DNA of 64,000 nt, from assembly GCF_026151205.1 (NCBI RefSeq), contig NC_087073.1:5663001-5727000 (forward strand), read 5' to 3'. A program made the translations under genes and the position numbers. This DNA comes from Bolinopsis microptera. Its lineage: Eukaryota; Ctenophora; Tentaculata; Lobata; Bolinopsidae. Within the stretch, counting starts at the first letter, position 1, and every line of letters starts with the position of its first letter. Below the pieces are notes generated by a model. The model had not been told where the DNA came from. It was given only the letters and a program-made list of their open reading frames with translations, and ran no database searches. Shown piece by piece: positions 48,932 to 61,762 of the stretch.

Positions 48932-49888
48932 GGTAGCCAAACTTTCCTTTTTGGTGATTTTGTTTTAGGAAATTGTGGGGAAAATGAAAGCAGATACAAC
49001 ACTTTAAAATAAAATTATCAACGAGAAATAAGTCGTCGCAGAATCCTATCACTGGACTGCGGACACCGACAAATAAAAATGTACACGATCTAGATAGCCG
49101 AATATCTAGTTATTTCTTTAGAAAAGGTAATTTTACTCAGCGCATAGTTTGGCCTCAAGAACTAAACATATACCTAGGTGTAGATTGATCATCGTGATCC
49201 AGGGGTGTAGGAATGGTTTTCTTCATGAGGGGGCCCAAATCTTAGAGTTTTTCAAATTTAGCATGCGCTTTGGCCACAGCCTGAATTTCAAAAACAGCAA
49301 AACGTCAGTGTCAACCATGCCTGTAGAAAGTTTTAAGTTTATGGCAGGATGGCCTAAGTGAAGGCTGCATCTTGTCCAAATTTTTTTGGCAGATGGATAC
49401 TAAGTATGGCGAAATCGTTTTTGATGATTTTGCACGTGCAAAAGGCCTAGCTGAGCAATTTGGCAATAGAGATCATTTTCAAACACAGTTTCAAATGATA
49501 TGATTTTAAATGCATATTAGGGCCTGCAAGCAGCTCTTGCGAAATAAGTGTAGTTCGAAAAAGGGATGCATATTGTATTCTCTCGAAAAAATTTCAGGAA
49601 ATTTGCTTCCAGAACTGAAATCTAGCTTACAAATACAATTAACTTACATCATCTTTGCAGAATGTCCCACAATGTGCTGCAGCAAATCTACCGATTCACC
49701 AACAGAACTGTAAGATTAGGCAAAAAATATGGGAAAAACAAGGAATGTAAATTTAAACTACAAAGGGCAACTATCGTGCAGTTAGACTGCAGTTAGACAG
49801 GATAGGCCAAATGAGGCCAAAAAATTCCCTTTTCGCCCCTTGTTCAGATTTTATGTTACATACATGGCGAGATCTCCATCCAAAAGGA
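48932..49888. other. Intergenic, upstream of the GPCR
   Basis: No supported gene. The sequence near 49201 (CAGGGGTGTAGGAATGG) resembles a hAT terminal repeat, but no matching right end was found. Confidence 0.4.
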
Positions 49889-50407
49889 TTAGTCTGCGTC
49901 GACTGCGTCATTACTTTGTATTATAAAACTTCGGCGGGTAACGTTTCTCCATCCCTTTCGGTCTGCAGCTAATCTTCTCATACAATCAATCGTGAGTCCA
50001 TTACGATCCAATCTCTGCTCAGCATTCTCAATGAATACATCATTTAAGCTCTTCCTAGGCCTGCCTCTTGATCTCTTCCCATGCTTGGGTTTCCATTCAA
50101 GTAAATAGTTGGGCAACCGATCTTCAGGCATTCTACTGACATGTCCAAACCAACGCAGCCGTTTTGTTGTTATTATGTCAGCAAGGGCAGTTATTGATGC
50201 CCTTCTGAAAACATCCTCATTACTTACTCGATGGAACCACCTCACTCTCAGGATTCTTCTTAAGCAGTATTGATGGAAAGACTCCAATCTTCTTGTCTGC
50301 ACTTGAGTCGTGTTCCATATCTCACATGGCCATGACATTTTCCGAGCAAGTGATGACAAATGAAGTAAGCAGAAATATCGGCAATGGATTACGGAGAATT
50401 TGGACAA
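49889..50407 (-). pseudogene. LINE (non-LTR retrotransposon) ORF2 C-terminal fragment
   Basis: About 170 codons on the minus strand carry the conserved non-LTR C-terminal signature: RRLESFHQYCLRRILRVRW, then RLRWFGHVSRMPEDRLPNYL and GKRSRGRPRKSLNDV. The fragment has no convincing start, and the reverse-transcriptase and endonuclease domains are missing upstream, so it is a 5'-truncated copy. It ends in a stop at 49889. Clade not resolved by eye. Confidence 0.85.
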
Positions 50408-50787
50408 AAAGAAAGTGACTGGTTATGAAACTGGAAAGATTTAAAAATGGTGTGTTATTTAAAGGTAAATCCCGTCTTTTAAAATGTTAGGTAAAAACTT
50501 ATGTTATCTTGTGGATTTGTGACAGGTGACACTGTACTAAAGTCATTGAAACAATGGATCATGCGTCAAGAGGCACTGTAATCTAATTAAGTAATTTAAC
50601 GTGAAGCATAATGGTCGTGAATTAAAATCTGCTTCGAATTACTGAAATTTATACTTTTTATCTACTCATGTGATATTATATTCGTCGTTAAAAGTAAACC
50701 CAAAACCAAAACTGTTTTGTTGTTAATATTTGCGGCCATAAGTCATGAGTAATAGTATAGTATTCGGTCATTTTATATTCAGTTGTA

Positions 50788-51548
50788 AATACCTTATCGG
50801 ACTTTATTTGAACGGACATTATGTGAACGGACATAATGTTGAACGGACATTAAGATGAACGCTCGAAGTGGTTCAAAATCATTAAAAATCCGAATTTATC
50901 CATCTTTTTTTCAATTTTAACAGATAATTTTTAATTCAATTTTTCATACAGCAAGTAAGAAAAGCAGTTGTTAGGCATTAAAAATGTTAAATGCTGTGCA
51001 GATGAGGTATGAAGGTACGTCGGCCATATCCCTCGGAAGATATCCCGGTTTTCGAATTCTATATCATCAAGATGGTTGGTATGGTAGAAGGTATCGTCGT
51101 TGACATGAACCACCGAAGGTAGCTTATGTCAAGTGGGGTCTACTGCCTACAGATAAAGCTCAAGTTGTACTTCAGGCATTCTAGTATCTCTGGTAGAGCA
51201 GTTGATATCGCTCATTACCCGGTACAGCTACGAGTTGGATAAACAACCAGTTGTAAGAGATCTACAAGATGTAGAGGTAGATTAATAGTAACTAAACTGT
51301 AAATTAAGAAAGTGCAGAAGTGCCATAATATGATATTTAGAATATTTAAATTTTATAATAACTTGTTATTCATTGATTCAATGATATAGTTTAGTCCGAT
51401 GATAGAACTTGAAATTAACTGAAATTTAAAAGTTGTCATATCCTAGACAGTAAGTGGAATAATTTTTGAAAATATCAACAGACTTTAATTTGGACGGACC
51501 TTAAACGGACGGACATTATTTGGACGGACATAGGTTCGATAAGGTATT
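50788..51548. mobile_element. Inverted-repeat element, 761 bp, with GGACGGACATTA repeats
   Basis: AATACCTTATCG at 50788-50799 is the exact complement of CGATAAGGTATT at 51537-51548. Both ends carry several direct copies of a GAACGGACAT or GGACGGACAT motif. The interior is AT-rich and non-coding. Superfamily not determined. Confidence 0.65.
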
Positions 51549-52633
51549 AATAAGGAGGACAGTTATTTTGTATCCCTAGAAGAATGACAAATAAAAGTTT
51601 GTCCACTTAAATTGAGATGACCCTTCAGCAACTTATTTAGACATACATTTTATTTTGGGAACTGGATTCTGGAAGCGGAAGAGAAATGTTGAACGACAAC
51701 ATTGGACTTTTCGCTTATAGTTATATCTCGCCAGGGGAGCATTTTAACGCTATGCCATGTGATGTGATTCGGAATAAGCGTTCGACAATGTATCGATTTA
51801 GGTTGGATTCAACTGTCGGGAGCCCTTTTTAAAAATTTCAACGTTTGTTCGCTATTAGTATTATGTCCCTTTACTATTTTTCCTTCATTTAGACTCATCA
51901 GAAGTTGTTTAGCTGGCCGTTTATTTTTGTTCAAAATATTCTAATTCAATGTTATATTTATATTATATTATAAAAGGACAGGAATAAGAAACAGCCATGT
52001 GAATATTTTGAAGAAATTTGCACACCTTAGTCGGTAATATTATGAGGTAAATAGTAAAATACGCGCCAGCACAGCAGTACTGAAATACAGTAATAATATT
52101 ATTATTAAATGATAAGTACAGAATAATGTAAAATTACATCAAAAATTGACGAATGGCGACTGGCGTACGTCACCATTGCGTTGGTATCCGTATAAATATA
52201 TTTTATGCGTGCAGAGACTGAAACACTGTGCAGGCATTTAACGTGTATAACTAGATTCTACTGGTTTTTGTTGACGTACGCGTATTATATTTTGATCAAA
52301 ACCCGAAATACGGTAGAGTGGACTGTGGCTAGCGCAGCGTCTCCTTCTCTCAAACAAAAAAGTAGTAAAGCAAAGAAGTAAAATGTATATAAATGGCACT
52401 TCCCAAATGAAACCGAGAACAAAATTGGTCGCTCGCATTTAACCATTCTTGCACGATATTTAAAATGTTGTTATTCGTCTTAGTACTAATAATTTCTTAT
52501 TCAAATTCTAACAACCCAACAGGCAACAACTCAACAAGTTAATTATTTGCATTCGGACCACGACACAGCTAAATTTCATCATTCATTGAGTCGGCCTCAC
52601 GAAAACCAAATGACGATTTTAATCTCCTAAATT
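51549..52633. other. Intergenic, no gene supported
   Basis: AT-rich 3' flank of the LDLa GPCR copy A. Only short unsupported frames occur. Confidence 0.4.
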
Positions 52634-55600
52634 TCAGCTGTTTATTTGAGAGATCTCCTGCATTTCGATGTTCTCTTGTGGAGTAGTTATTACAGTTAGA
52701 GAGCGGAAGCTCGCAGTAAGCTCAAGTATTCTAGTGTTAGTCCGGGATAGTACCACCATAACTTTTGCTTTGAAAATATCGTTGTAGAGGAGGGGGTTAA
52801 TCACAGAGTTGATGGGTAGAATCACCATCGAGAAGACTGAATACCATAGTGTAGCATCAAGGATCTCTAGATAATGAAACATACAGATAATGATAAATGG
52901 AATCCAGCAGAGAAAGTCTGTTATGATTATGAAAGAAATCCGTTGGTTCATTCGCCTGTTTCTTTGACGAGTCTGTTTATCGTTTCTTCCGGAGGTCACA
53001 TTATTTGAAGATCGGGTAGATAGTATGCTGATAATGATGTAACAAATCGATATCACCACAAAACAAATGAAGTCCAGTGTTAGAATACCCCATACGAACG
53101 CCTGTTGTGGATCTGATCTCCGTATAAAGTATTTGAATAAACAAACTCCATCGTTCCCGTAGAATCCTACTTTTGTTTGAGTTTTTGTGAAATCCTCTGC
53201 CAGAGTATCATGGGAGAACATGTCAAAAACCATCCCATCTATTGTATCCCAACTTAAAATCCTATTATCCATGCGTCCGAAGTGTTCTTTGAATACTTGT
53301 GTGTGAGTCTCTTTGCTAACCAGGCCCCTAAAAAGCTTCAGTTCATTGTCATATCTTATTCCATTGACAAAGAAATCGTCAAAATATTTCATTATAGGAA
53401 TGGATGCTACTGTAGCTGATAAGACAAGAATGATTAAGTTTACAGCAATAACTTTGACAGAATTTTGTATAGAAACCCCTCCTGGAATTCTCATCGAGTT
53501 CCAGATGCCATGAACCCTCATCAAACTCAAAACAGTCATTGCCAACAGGGAAAGATGAGACCCAATGGTGCTTGTGACATCGAGTATAGAGCATTCGCTG
53601 CTTGAAAGCCAAGTAGTCTGGTCCTTACAGTACTCCTCACCATGGACTACTCCATCGAACAAAGATACTGCTAGGAGATATGATCTAACTAGGAGATCAC
53701 CTATACTTATCATGATGACTAATGATTTATTTGTCAGAGCAACAGTGGTTCTACACTTCTTGAATGATAAAATGCTGACAATTATTATTATGAGGTTTGC
53801 CATAATTGCCAAAAGACCGATTGTCCAAGAGAGGCCCTTCAGTGCAAATCCATCAAGTATTTCTTTTGAACAATCATCATTACACTCGTCTGATGAATCT
53901 AAACAATCAATCTTACCATCACATTTACTTGTTCTCGGTATGTAATGTCCAGAAGAGTTACACTTGAAATGATTAGTGCAGCGTGCTTCATCTGACCCAT
54001 CCCCACAATCATCCACTAGATCGCACACCTCTGAATAAGAGACGCATCTTATTCCATTGTCACAAACAAAGATATTGTTTATGTACACGCTGCTGTTTTC
54101 CCCTTTCGATTTCATAGCAAATGTGAGGTACTCGTTGTTGATAATGGTTCCTGCTCTGTCTGGATATTGACCAGGACAAGAGTTATATTTGGGGATGTTT
54201 TTCAATGGACAGGGAGAGTCGATGCACCTGCCAATACAACTAGTGTATACATATTGCTCGCCAAACATGTGATTGCAATTGATGTTGTCATTTGGTAAAG
54301 TTATCAATGGTTTTTCTAATCCAAAAATGGCACTATCGGGAAAGATGAATTGCTCAGAACTGCAAGTATGGGTTAGTTTCCAAATTTGCTTCAGGCCTTT
54401 CATGCAGTAAGACAAGCGCATACAAAGTCCTTGGTGATGGTTAATAACCGTTTTCATGACACCAATCGAACCTCTAGACGCTTGGCAGATTCTGTTTTCA
54501 TTTCCGCATGTGTCAATGCCGTCACATAGCTTGTTGAATTCGACAAATCCTGGTTTTCCAGTTCTGCACAGAAACACATTCTCACAAGTGCTATTGTTAA
54601 TCACGTATCTTCTGGTTTTACCGACTCCACAAGTCGGCCAAATATCTTTCTCGTCGTTACCGTCCATGCAATCCTTTATTCCATCTCCTAGCCATGCAAG
54701 AGGAAGTGGTTGACTAAAGGTTCCGTTTCCACCTCGCCTAACACAAGCTTTCAACGTTCTCGCTGAACAGATTAGGATTCTTTCATCACTTTGATCGTGG
54801 CAGTCTACCACCCCGTTACATAGATGGTGTTTGTGTACCCTACAGGATGGAGAAACTTGTTCACATGCGGTATCGATGCTATCATCACAAAATGCTAATG
54901 TTCCTTCTCCGCAGATTGTGTACTTTGATACCGTCGATATATAGCCATGAATTGCACAGGTCACACCAACCCTGGACTGTCCTGTGCAGTTGAATTTATC
55001 GACGTTATCACTACATAAAGGTGTTGGAGTGCATCTTGTTGTGTTAAAAATAGGAACCGTATAATCACTGTATAACGGGTAGTCATCATTAATATTCCCG
55101 ATTATATGTTTCTCGCATAGATTCATTTCGGATGTGATTTTAGGGTGGCACTTCATCATTATCTCATAAATACACCCATAATAGTCAAGTTCAATATCTG
55201 GGGGTACCATCATCCCCCTTTCATTTTTACAACATAAATGCTCATGGTGCCCTGTGCAAATGTATTCAGGTTTTACGTAAGTGGTTTTCCCAGTGTCACC
55301 TCGATAACAGTATTGACCATATGTGAGACCGTTGCAATTTGCTTCGTCTTCACAATCCCTTCTGTCACATCTATCATTGCAGATATAGTCGCGAAAGGTA
55401 ACTTCCCCACTTGGCAAGACAACAGTTTTATTACTAATCCTTGGAGTTGGAATTTTCTCTACCAACTCAGCTTCGACCTTATCCTGATAGTGATCGTTGA
55501 CATAAACTCGCCAATTACAAATAGCATTTTTGTAGGACTTGACTTGATTTTCCTGAAAACCGCATGCCTGATATGACTGGTGGTCATCTTCACACTTGTG

Positions 55601-56214
55601 GTCGAATTCACCGCTCATTGTGCCTCCCGAAATTGCCATTATTTCCATTCCACTGTACCATGCATTTGAATTGTGACACTTGAAGATATGACTTTTACAA
55701 ATCCATTTTAGGAAGCCTCCGTAACTTCCGATAACACAGGTCGCTGAAATAAAATTGAATATAATTGCCGATTGATTGTCTTATTCGATTTAAGAATAAT
55801 TGAATTGCAATGAAATAGCTTCTAGTAAGTAGTAACACTATTAACGCTAGTAACGCCAGTAACGCTAGTAACGATTGTATTTGTAACGATAGTAACGGTA
55901 GTAACGGTAGTAACGATAGTAACGCTAGTATAGTAGTTACGTTTGTAGCGCTACTAGTATAAGTACTGCAGGATGATGTTTCTGAATATCTTGATAAAAT
56001 CTAATAATAAAGATTTCACTTCTTAAATGGCTTAAAACTGTTACTGTTTCAAATTTATATAAAAAAAAGTTCCGAAATTTTTGCTTTTAACTTTTTTAAA
56101 CCTTTTTTATCCAGAATAAATTATTATACCTGTGACTGTATCGGAGCTGGAGCACAGGGATCGTTTGAGGAGTATCACTCGTGAAAGCAACAGAATTGTA
56201 GCTACCACTCTCAT
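52634..56214 (-). CDS. LDLa-repeat class A GPCR, copy A, 2 exons, 1064 aa
   Basis: Exon 1 (56214-56130) encodes a signal peptide (MRVVATILLLSRVILL...); exon 2 (55743-52634) encodes the rest, joined in frame (3195 nt with stop). The ectodomain of about 660 residues is Cys-rich and contains LDL-receptor class A modules: two good ones just before the membrane (CDLVDDCGDGSDEARC and CDGKIDCLDSSDEC) and weaker ones earlier (CNGVVDCHDQSDE, DGIKDCMDGNDE, CDGIDTCGNENRIC). Seven membrane segments start at about residue 665 (LLAIMANLIIIIVSILSF). TM3 ends LSLMRVHG in place of DRY; TM6 has CWIPF; TM7 has NPLLY. This layout recalls relaxin/LGR type C and GRL101-like receptors, but no leucine-rich repeats are visible. 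Ligand unknown. It shares a palindrome with copy B. Confidence 0.92.
55836..55962. repeat. 9-bp repeat (GTAACGCTA) in copy A intron
   Basis: Around a dozen units of gtaacg(c/a/g)ta. The corresponding intron of copy B has its own array at 62154-62285. The arrays differ in length and variant composition. Confidence 0.85.
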
Positions 56215-56611
56215 TTTACTATGTCGTTGACAGCATGCACAATTGAACTTGAATTATTATAATTAGCTTTTAGTTACATAGGTACTTATTCACTCGCTAC
56301 ATGAACCTTAGTTCAGGTCGTATTATTATTAAGGTTCGACAAGTAAACTGCGATTGGGTAATGAGATATATTTTGTATTTTACATTAGCTTTCAACTCAG
56401 TTTCATTATGTTTCATTTTATTATGTTTTATTTTAATGACAGATTTTCATTACATTGAACAATTCATTACATTGAACAATTCAGTGGCGTAACACTAACG
56501 TTGCAATTGCATGTTGGCGCGCCCCGCCGAAAAAGCGCCCCCCCCCCCCCTATTGGCGCCCCTCCCCTTTTAAGCTTTTAGCGCCCATACCTAAAATTAG
56601 ACAAATTAGGT

Positions 56612-57496
56612 CAAGGTTGTTAAATACGTCAAATTTTCGTGAAATAATACGACGTATTCGGTTCTAATAAAGAATACGTCGTAATACGCCGGAATACGGT
56701 AATTTCTATGGATTGTTAAATACGTCCACGAATACGCCATAATACGCCGTAATACGCTGATTTGTCAAAATTAAACATTACACTAGCTGCGCGCCACGGC
56801 TTTTACTAAATCGCTCGCCCAAAAATTTCACGTGACTTTGGTTTTTTGGTTTTGCAGCCGTACAAAACGGTTTTACATAAATCCAAATCCCAACCCTAAC
56901 CCTAAGTCTAACCATAACCCCGAAGCTATCCATAATCTTAATCACAACCCTAACCCGAGCCCGGCCTAAATTAAAATAATCGAATTCACGTTTTACTAGC
57001 CTGTCACGTGACCAAAACGGTTTTTTGCCCATAACTCTCCGATCCAGGGAAGCATTTTAACCCTACGTCATGGGGATGATTCGGAATCAGCGTCCAAAAA
57101 TACACCTATCCAGATCACTTTCATGCCTAAAGGGCCTTTTCACAAGAATTTTCTTAAAATTTGGGCGAGCGATTTAGTAGGAGCGGCGCGCCACCCTCAT
57201 CATTGATCATGCATTATTAAAGGAGTGCAGTTATACATGATAACTTAAATTTGTAATCAAATTTCATGGATAATCCGATAAGCTAACATTTTTTGCGAAA
57301 TTATCAATTACATATTAATACATATTTAATGATTTTGATGTTCAGAATTTGAAGACCGTCCGCGATCAATTTCAACTTCAAGCCAAAAGCCGCGCAACAA
57401 CTTGCCGTAATACGGGGGAATACGTCAATTTTCGAGGATTAATACGTATTCGTATTCCAATACGTATTCCCTCCTAATACGTATTTAACAACCTTG
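56612..57496. mobile_element. Second hAT-type MITE nested in the first, 885 bp, exact 8-bp TSD
   Basis: 18-bp perfect inverted ends CAAGGTTGTTAAATACGT (56612-56629; complement at 57479-57496), flanked by an exact 8-bp duplication AATTAGGT (56604-56611 and 57497-57504). Internal AATACG/ATACGTATT motifs recur near both ends. It carries a third element at 56798-57185. Confidence 0.92.
56798..57185. mobile_element. MITE with 9-bp TSD, nested third level (388 bp)
   Basis: Direct repeats GCGCGCCAC at 56789-56797 and 57186-57194 bracket an element beginning GGCTTTTACTAAATCGCTCG and ending with the imperfect inverse (CGAGCGATTTAGTAGGAGCG). It is the same family as 35133-35364, with extra internal sequence including several ccctaaccct words. 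Mutator-like by TSD length. Confidence 0.85.
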
Positions 57497-57660
57497 AATT
57501 AGGTGATTTTAGAGGATACGCCGGCAAAATCTTTTAAAAAATGTGTTTCTGGATCAAAACGCGCAGTTTTGCTAGTACTGCAGTTAGGTTTTTCAAAATT
57601 GTCCCAAAGAGGTTAGGGGATGTTTCTTAGGTGTCAGAAGCTAATTTCCGTTTCAGGTTC

Positions 57661-57878
<218 letters not shown>

Positions 57879-58554
57879 TATTTTGGTTCTAACGTCTAGG
57901 GCTTATTCACAAACCTAATAATCCAAACCTAAATCCTAATAATCCTAACCCTAGCCAAGTATAAAGTAAGAGTGCAGCTCTTGAGCGGATATTACTTCCG
58001 CCCTTCCTAAAAAAGATTTGATATAAATTAGCCTAAATAGTAAATGTTACGAGCGTGTGTGATTACTTTAGTCTTTACACACAAATACTAAATATTTTCT
58101 AGAAGTCGAGTCCCAATTTCCAAATAACAGTTAAAACTAACTATTTCTACAAACAGTTTGTAAATAATCATGTCACTAAACGAAATGAAAGATTGCAATT
58201 ATCTACAACCTACTGAGTTATTAATGCACCAGTAGTTGTAGAGGATGGGTTATATATAATAATAATAAGCTACGACATGCAAGTTTAATTACTCATAATC
58301 AATGCACGTGCGACGAGCGGGCTACGGACATGACTTTAAATTGCTTATTACTTTATTATTATAGTCATAGAGAGATAAAAATAATGGATTTGCAAAGCAA
58401 GCATGTGTTGCAGACCTCTATGATCTGGAAGGGTCAATCAACAGTTATCACTGCAATCACTGCTAAGTACTAGTGCCTAGCTCAAGCTGTGGTGCGTGGT
58501 CAGCTGTTCTTGACTCTTAACTCTTTAAGATCTCAAACCCTTGGGAAATTCATT

Positions 58555-59065
58555 CGCCAATAATAAATTATTTGTAGGCCGTGAATGAATGGGACCGATG
58601 TTAGTCCGCTAATTAACAATAACAGTGATTATTCTTGTAAATATATTTATTTATAATTGTTAGTGCCGTTATACGTGTGATGGCTACGGACACTACAAAT
58701 CAAAGTGTGATAGCCACAGCAGTCTCAAATTAGAAGAAGTCCCTCAAGTAAAAGCTACAACGCTCCTGCTAACTTTTGCTACATTCAATGAGCTCACAAT
58801 GACTGAGAAATCAGGAAAACGATCAGGTAATCTGGCAGCAGATTGTTTCAGGAAACAAAGTGTAGAGATTTTAGGACACCATACTGTATCACGCTGATAA
58901 TAAAGGTATTGGTCATAAGTACCGAGGCAATACTCGGCACTAATGACTAACGATGCGTAACAATAATTTGCAGGCCGTTAGTGAATGGGAAAAAGTGATA
59001 GACAGGTTTTAGTCCGCTAATTAACAGTGGTTATACAGTATACTTATAAATATATTTATTACATT
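58555..59065. repeat. Palindrome centre with two direct copies of a 90-bp segment
   Basis: aataaattatttgtaggccgt...tttagtccgctaattaaca-like sequence occurs at about 58560-58650 and again in the same orientation at about 58962-59065, although the surrounding arms are inverted. No coding sequence. Confidence 0.65.
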
Positions 59066-60165
59066 GATCATGGCGAATGAATTTCCCAAAAGTTTAAGAA
59101 CAACTACCGGCCTCACACCACAGCTTGAGCTAGGCGGTCAAAGGCAGTGATTACTGTTGATTGACGATGCCAACCCTTCCAGATCTGATAGCTCTGCAAC
59201 GCGAACGATCATTTCGTCTTCGAAGCGAAGCAAGCATGATAATACGTGTTGCGCGTCGAAGCGGCGATGCAGTCCTCCAATTATCTTAACGGCATAATAT
59301 CTACCTAAATATAATCTACACTGGATATATTCGAACAAATATGCTTTGTCTGAGTATCTATAATAAGCAACTTAAAGTCAAGTCCGTAGCACGCTCAACA
59401 CAGTTGCACTAATTATGAGTAATTAAAGTTGCATGTTGTAGCTTATATTAATATTTAATATGGAAACCATTTTTTAGTAGAGAGCAAACTTGCCACATAG
59501 GTCCAGGATGATCATCCTGTACCTATATTATTATAACTACTAGTGCTGGTAGTGGTACATTAATAACTCTGTAGGTTGTAGATAATCACAGTCTTTTATT
59601 TCGTGTTGTGATGATTATAGTCCGAGACGAAAGGGAAATTCGTTAGTTGTATAAACTGTGTCAAGCCAAAAACCGTTTTTCGGCCATATTTCCGAAAATA
59701 AGCATTTTAAGGTATGTAATGCTTCATAAATCGTATATAAATATTGGTATCATATATAGTATATACTACTATTAGGCACATTTTGTGGTATCTGAATAAT
59801 CTCTACGATCTTCCTGCAGCGCCAAAATACAAAAATTCGAGTGACCGCGAATTACCCTGGAAAAGGGTGTGGCCCAAAACGCCCTCATGGCATTGAATAC
59901 AAAAATACCACGAAGTTCAAATGTTTTAAGCATCGTCTAGAGAAGTGATAAGCGTCGAGAAATAGCTTTTAACACAAAAAGCTAACGAGGTGGCCTTTTA
60001 GAACGGTTGGTCTCCGACTTTTACTTACAAACTGTTTGTAGAAATAGTTAGTTTCAACTGTTACTGTTACTGGGGACTCGACTTGTAGAAAAGATTTAGT
60101 ATTTGTGTGTAAAGAAATCACACACGCTCGTAACATTTAGGCTAATTTATATTAAATTAACTTTC

Positions 60166-61360
60166 CCAACCTAAAACAGATCAGGCAAGATCCACTAGAA
60201 AAACTTCACATCTCGTTTCTCAAGTGGACTCTCAACGTCAATAAACAAACATCAAATGCGGCAATTTGGGGTGACACAGGACGCTACCCTTTGGCGATAG
60301 AGCTATCATCCCAAGTGTATAACTACTGGGAAAGATTAGATAAAATGGAGAAAGCTGGATCTAACAGTCTTGTGCGACATGCCTTCAAAGAGCAACGCAG
60401 CCTCAGTCTTTCTTGGAACACCAACATCGAGACTGCACGGTCGGTTCTAAACCAACCCAATGGACATCATCTAAAACTCTCACCTTCACAAATCAAAGAA
60501 GCGATGCGTTCCAACTTCAGGCAGATATGGAACACTGAGAGATGGAACAACAAGAAACTAATGTTCTACAACACCATAAAGATGAGTTTTGGCTATGAGC
60601 AGTACCTCAATAATATGAATCTGTCGCACGCTGAATCCAAAAAGCTGGCTCAATTCAGATCAAGCTCACACAATTTCAATATTGAGACAGGACGTCATGG
60701 AACCCACAAAAGAAACCAGATCGTACCTCGGATATGTAAAGCTTGCTCAACAGAGGACATGGACATGCTCGAAAATTTCGCAGAAATGCCATTCTTCGAC
60801 CCCATCATCGAAGATGAGGTACACGTCCTCCGGACCTGCTCCCTGTATGAAGACTACCGACACCGCTTTAGTCAGAGAGCCAAAACCTGTCTTTTCGCTA
60901 ACTTAGAGGGGCTATTCACAGATGCCAGCCTCATAAGAGAGACAGCGAGGTTCTTGGTGAGAGCAAACAACAGGCGTTTCCCGAAGAAGGAAGTCACTAA
61001 GAAGGATCTGCTGAAGTCCAGCTGTAAAGTCCCCGCTACACCTCAACAGAACTCCTCTGCGGACACGTGACGGTCAAGTCGAGCTTCATTTCATTTCATA
61101 TCACGATCACCATATCATATCATTTTGGAACATGTTCATGGGAATTAAATTATTTTATTTGCACTTGTTTCTCTTTCAACAAAAGATGTGACGAAGTTAA
61201 ATTTTTATGATTTTTAAATTTTTATTTTAAGAAAACTCTTGCACATTATTTATTTATTTATTTCTATTGTATTGATGTATAGTCAAGACGTGAGTGTTAG
61301 GGCTCTCATTGACAAATTTATGTTTAATCCTGTTTAATCCTGTTTAATCCTGTTTATTGA
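60166..61360 (+). pseudogene. 5'-truncated LINE insertion in the right palindrome arm
   Basis: A frame open through 60291-61070 (stop TGA) and readable from about 60181 encodes a non-LTR retrotransposon C-terminal region: LHISFLKWTLNV, SNAAIWGDTGRYPL, then a Cys/His motif region (RICKACSTED ... EDEVHVLRTCSLYEDYRHRF). No true start codon; endonuclease and RT domains are missing. Three tttaatcctg repeats (61322-61351) at the 3' end look like the short tandem tail of some LINEs. The left palindrome arm lacks this block, which dates the insertion after the duplication. Confidence 0.8.
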
Positions 61361-61762
61361 ATCTTTTTTAGGGAGGGCGGAATTTATATCTGCTCAAGAG
61401 GCACTCTTACTTGTGAGTTGATTAAAGATGTTTCTAGCTTGTACTTGTAGCTTTGGTTAATATAGGGTTAGAATAATTATGTTTGTAAATAAACCCTAAC
61501 CGTAAGAACCAAAATCAACTTGCATTTTTTCACAGATCTTCTCACTCTTTCCAATTCCCTGACTATGTAAGTAACTATGTATAAGGTTACAGTTTTGGGG
61601 CAAAGGTATGGTAAGGGTATTATAGGTACTACCTTTTTTTTCGGCTGTAAAACTGTAAAACATCCAAGTCATGTGATAGTGCACTGACGAGTGAATAAGT
61701 ATAACTAAAACTAAAAGCTAATAATAGTTATTCAAGTTGCATGTTGTCAACAACATAGTAAG

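Larger units (their letters stand above)
56483..57612. mobile_element. hAT-type element related to 37743-38992, right end lost
   Basis: It starts CAGTGGCGTAACA and shares the GGCGCCCC subterminal region, the segment aattaggtgattttagagg, and aaaacgcgcagttttgctag with the complete copy at 37.7 kb. The match stops at about 57606 (attgtccca) and the right terminal repeat is absent; a GA array follows about 57 bp later. It contains a second transposon at 56612-57496. Confidence 0.75.

Noticed and set aside
48932-48940. Three-codon extension of the GPCR from TTG 48940
   Set aside because: The ATG at 48931 is in a strong ACCATGG context.
49201-49260. hAT element beginning CAGGGGTGTAGG
   Set aside because: Only one end was found; no complementary terminus or target duplication could be seen.
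53313-55576. Plus-strand frames opposite receptor copy A
   Set aside because: Shadow frames of the long minus-strand coding exon.
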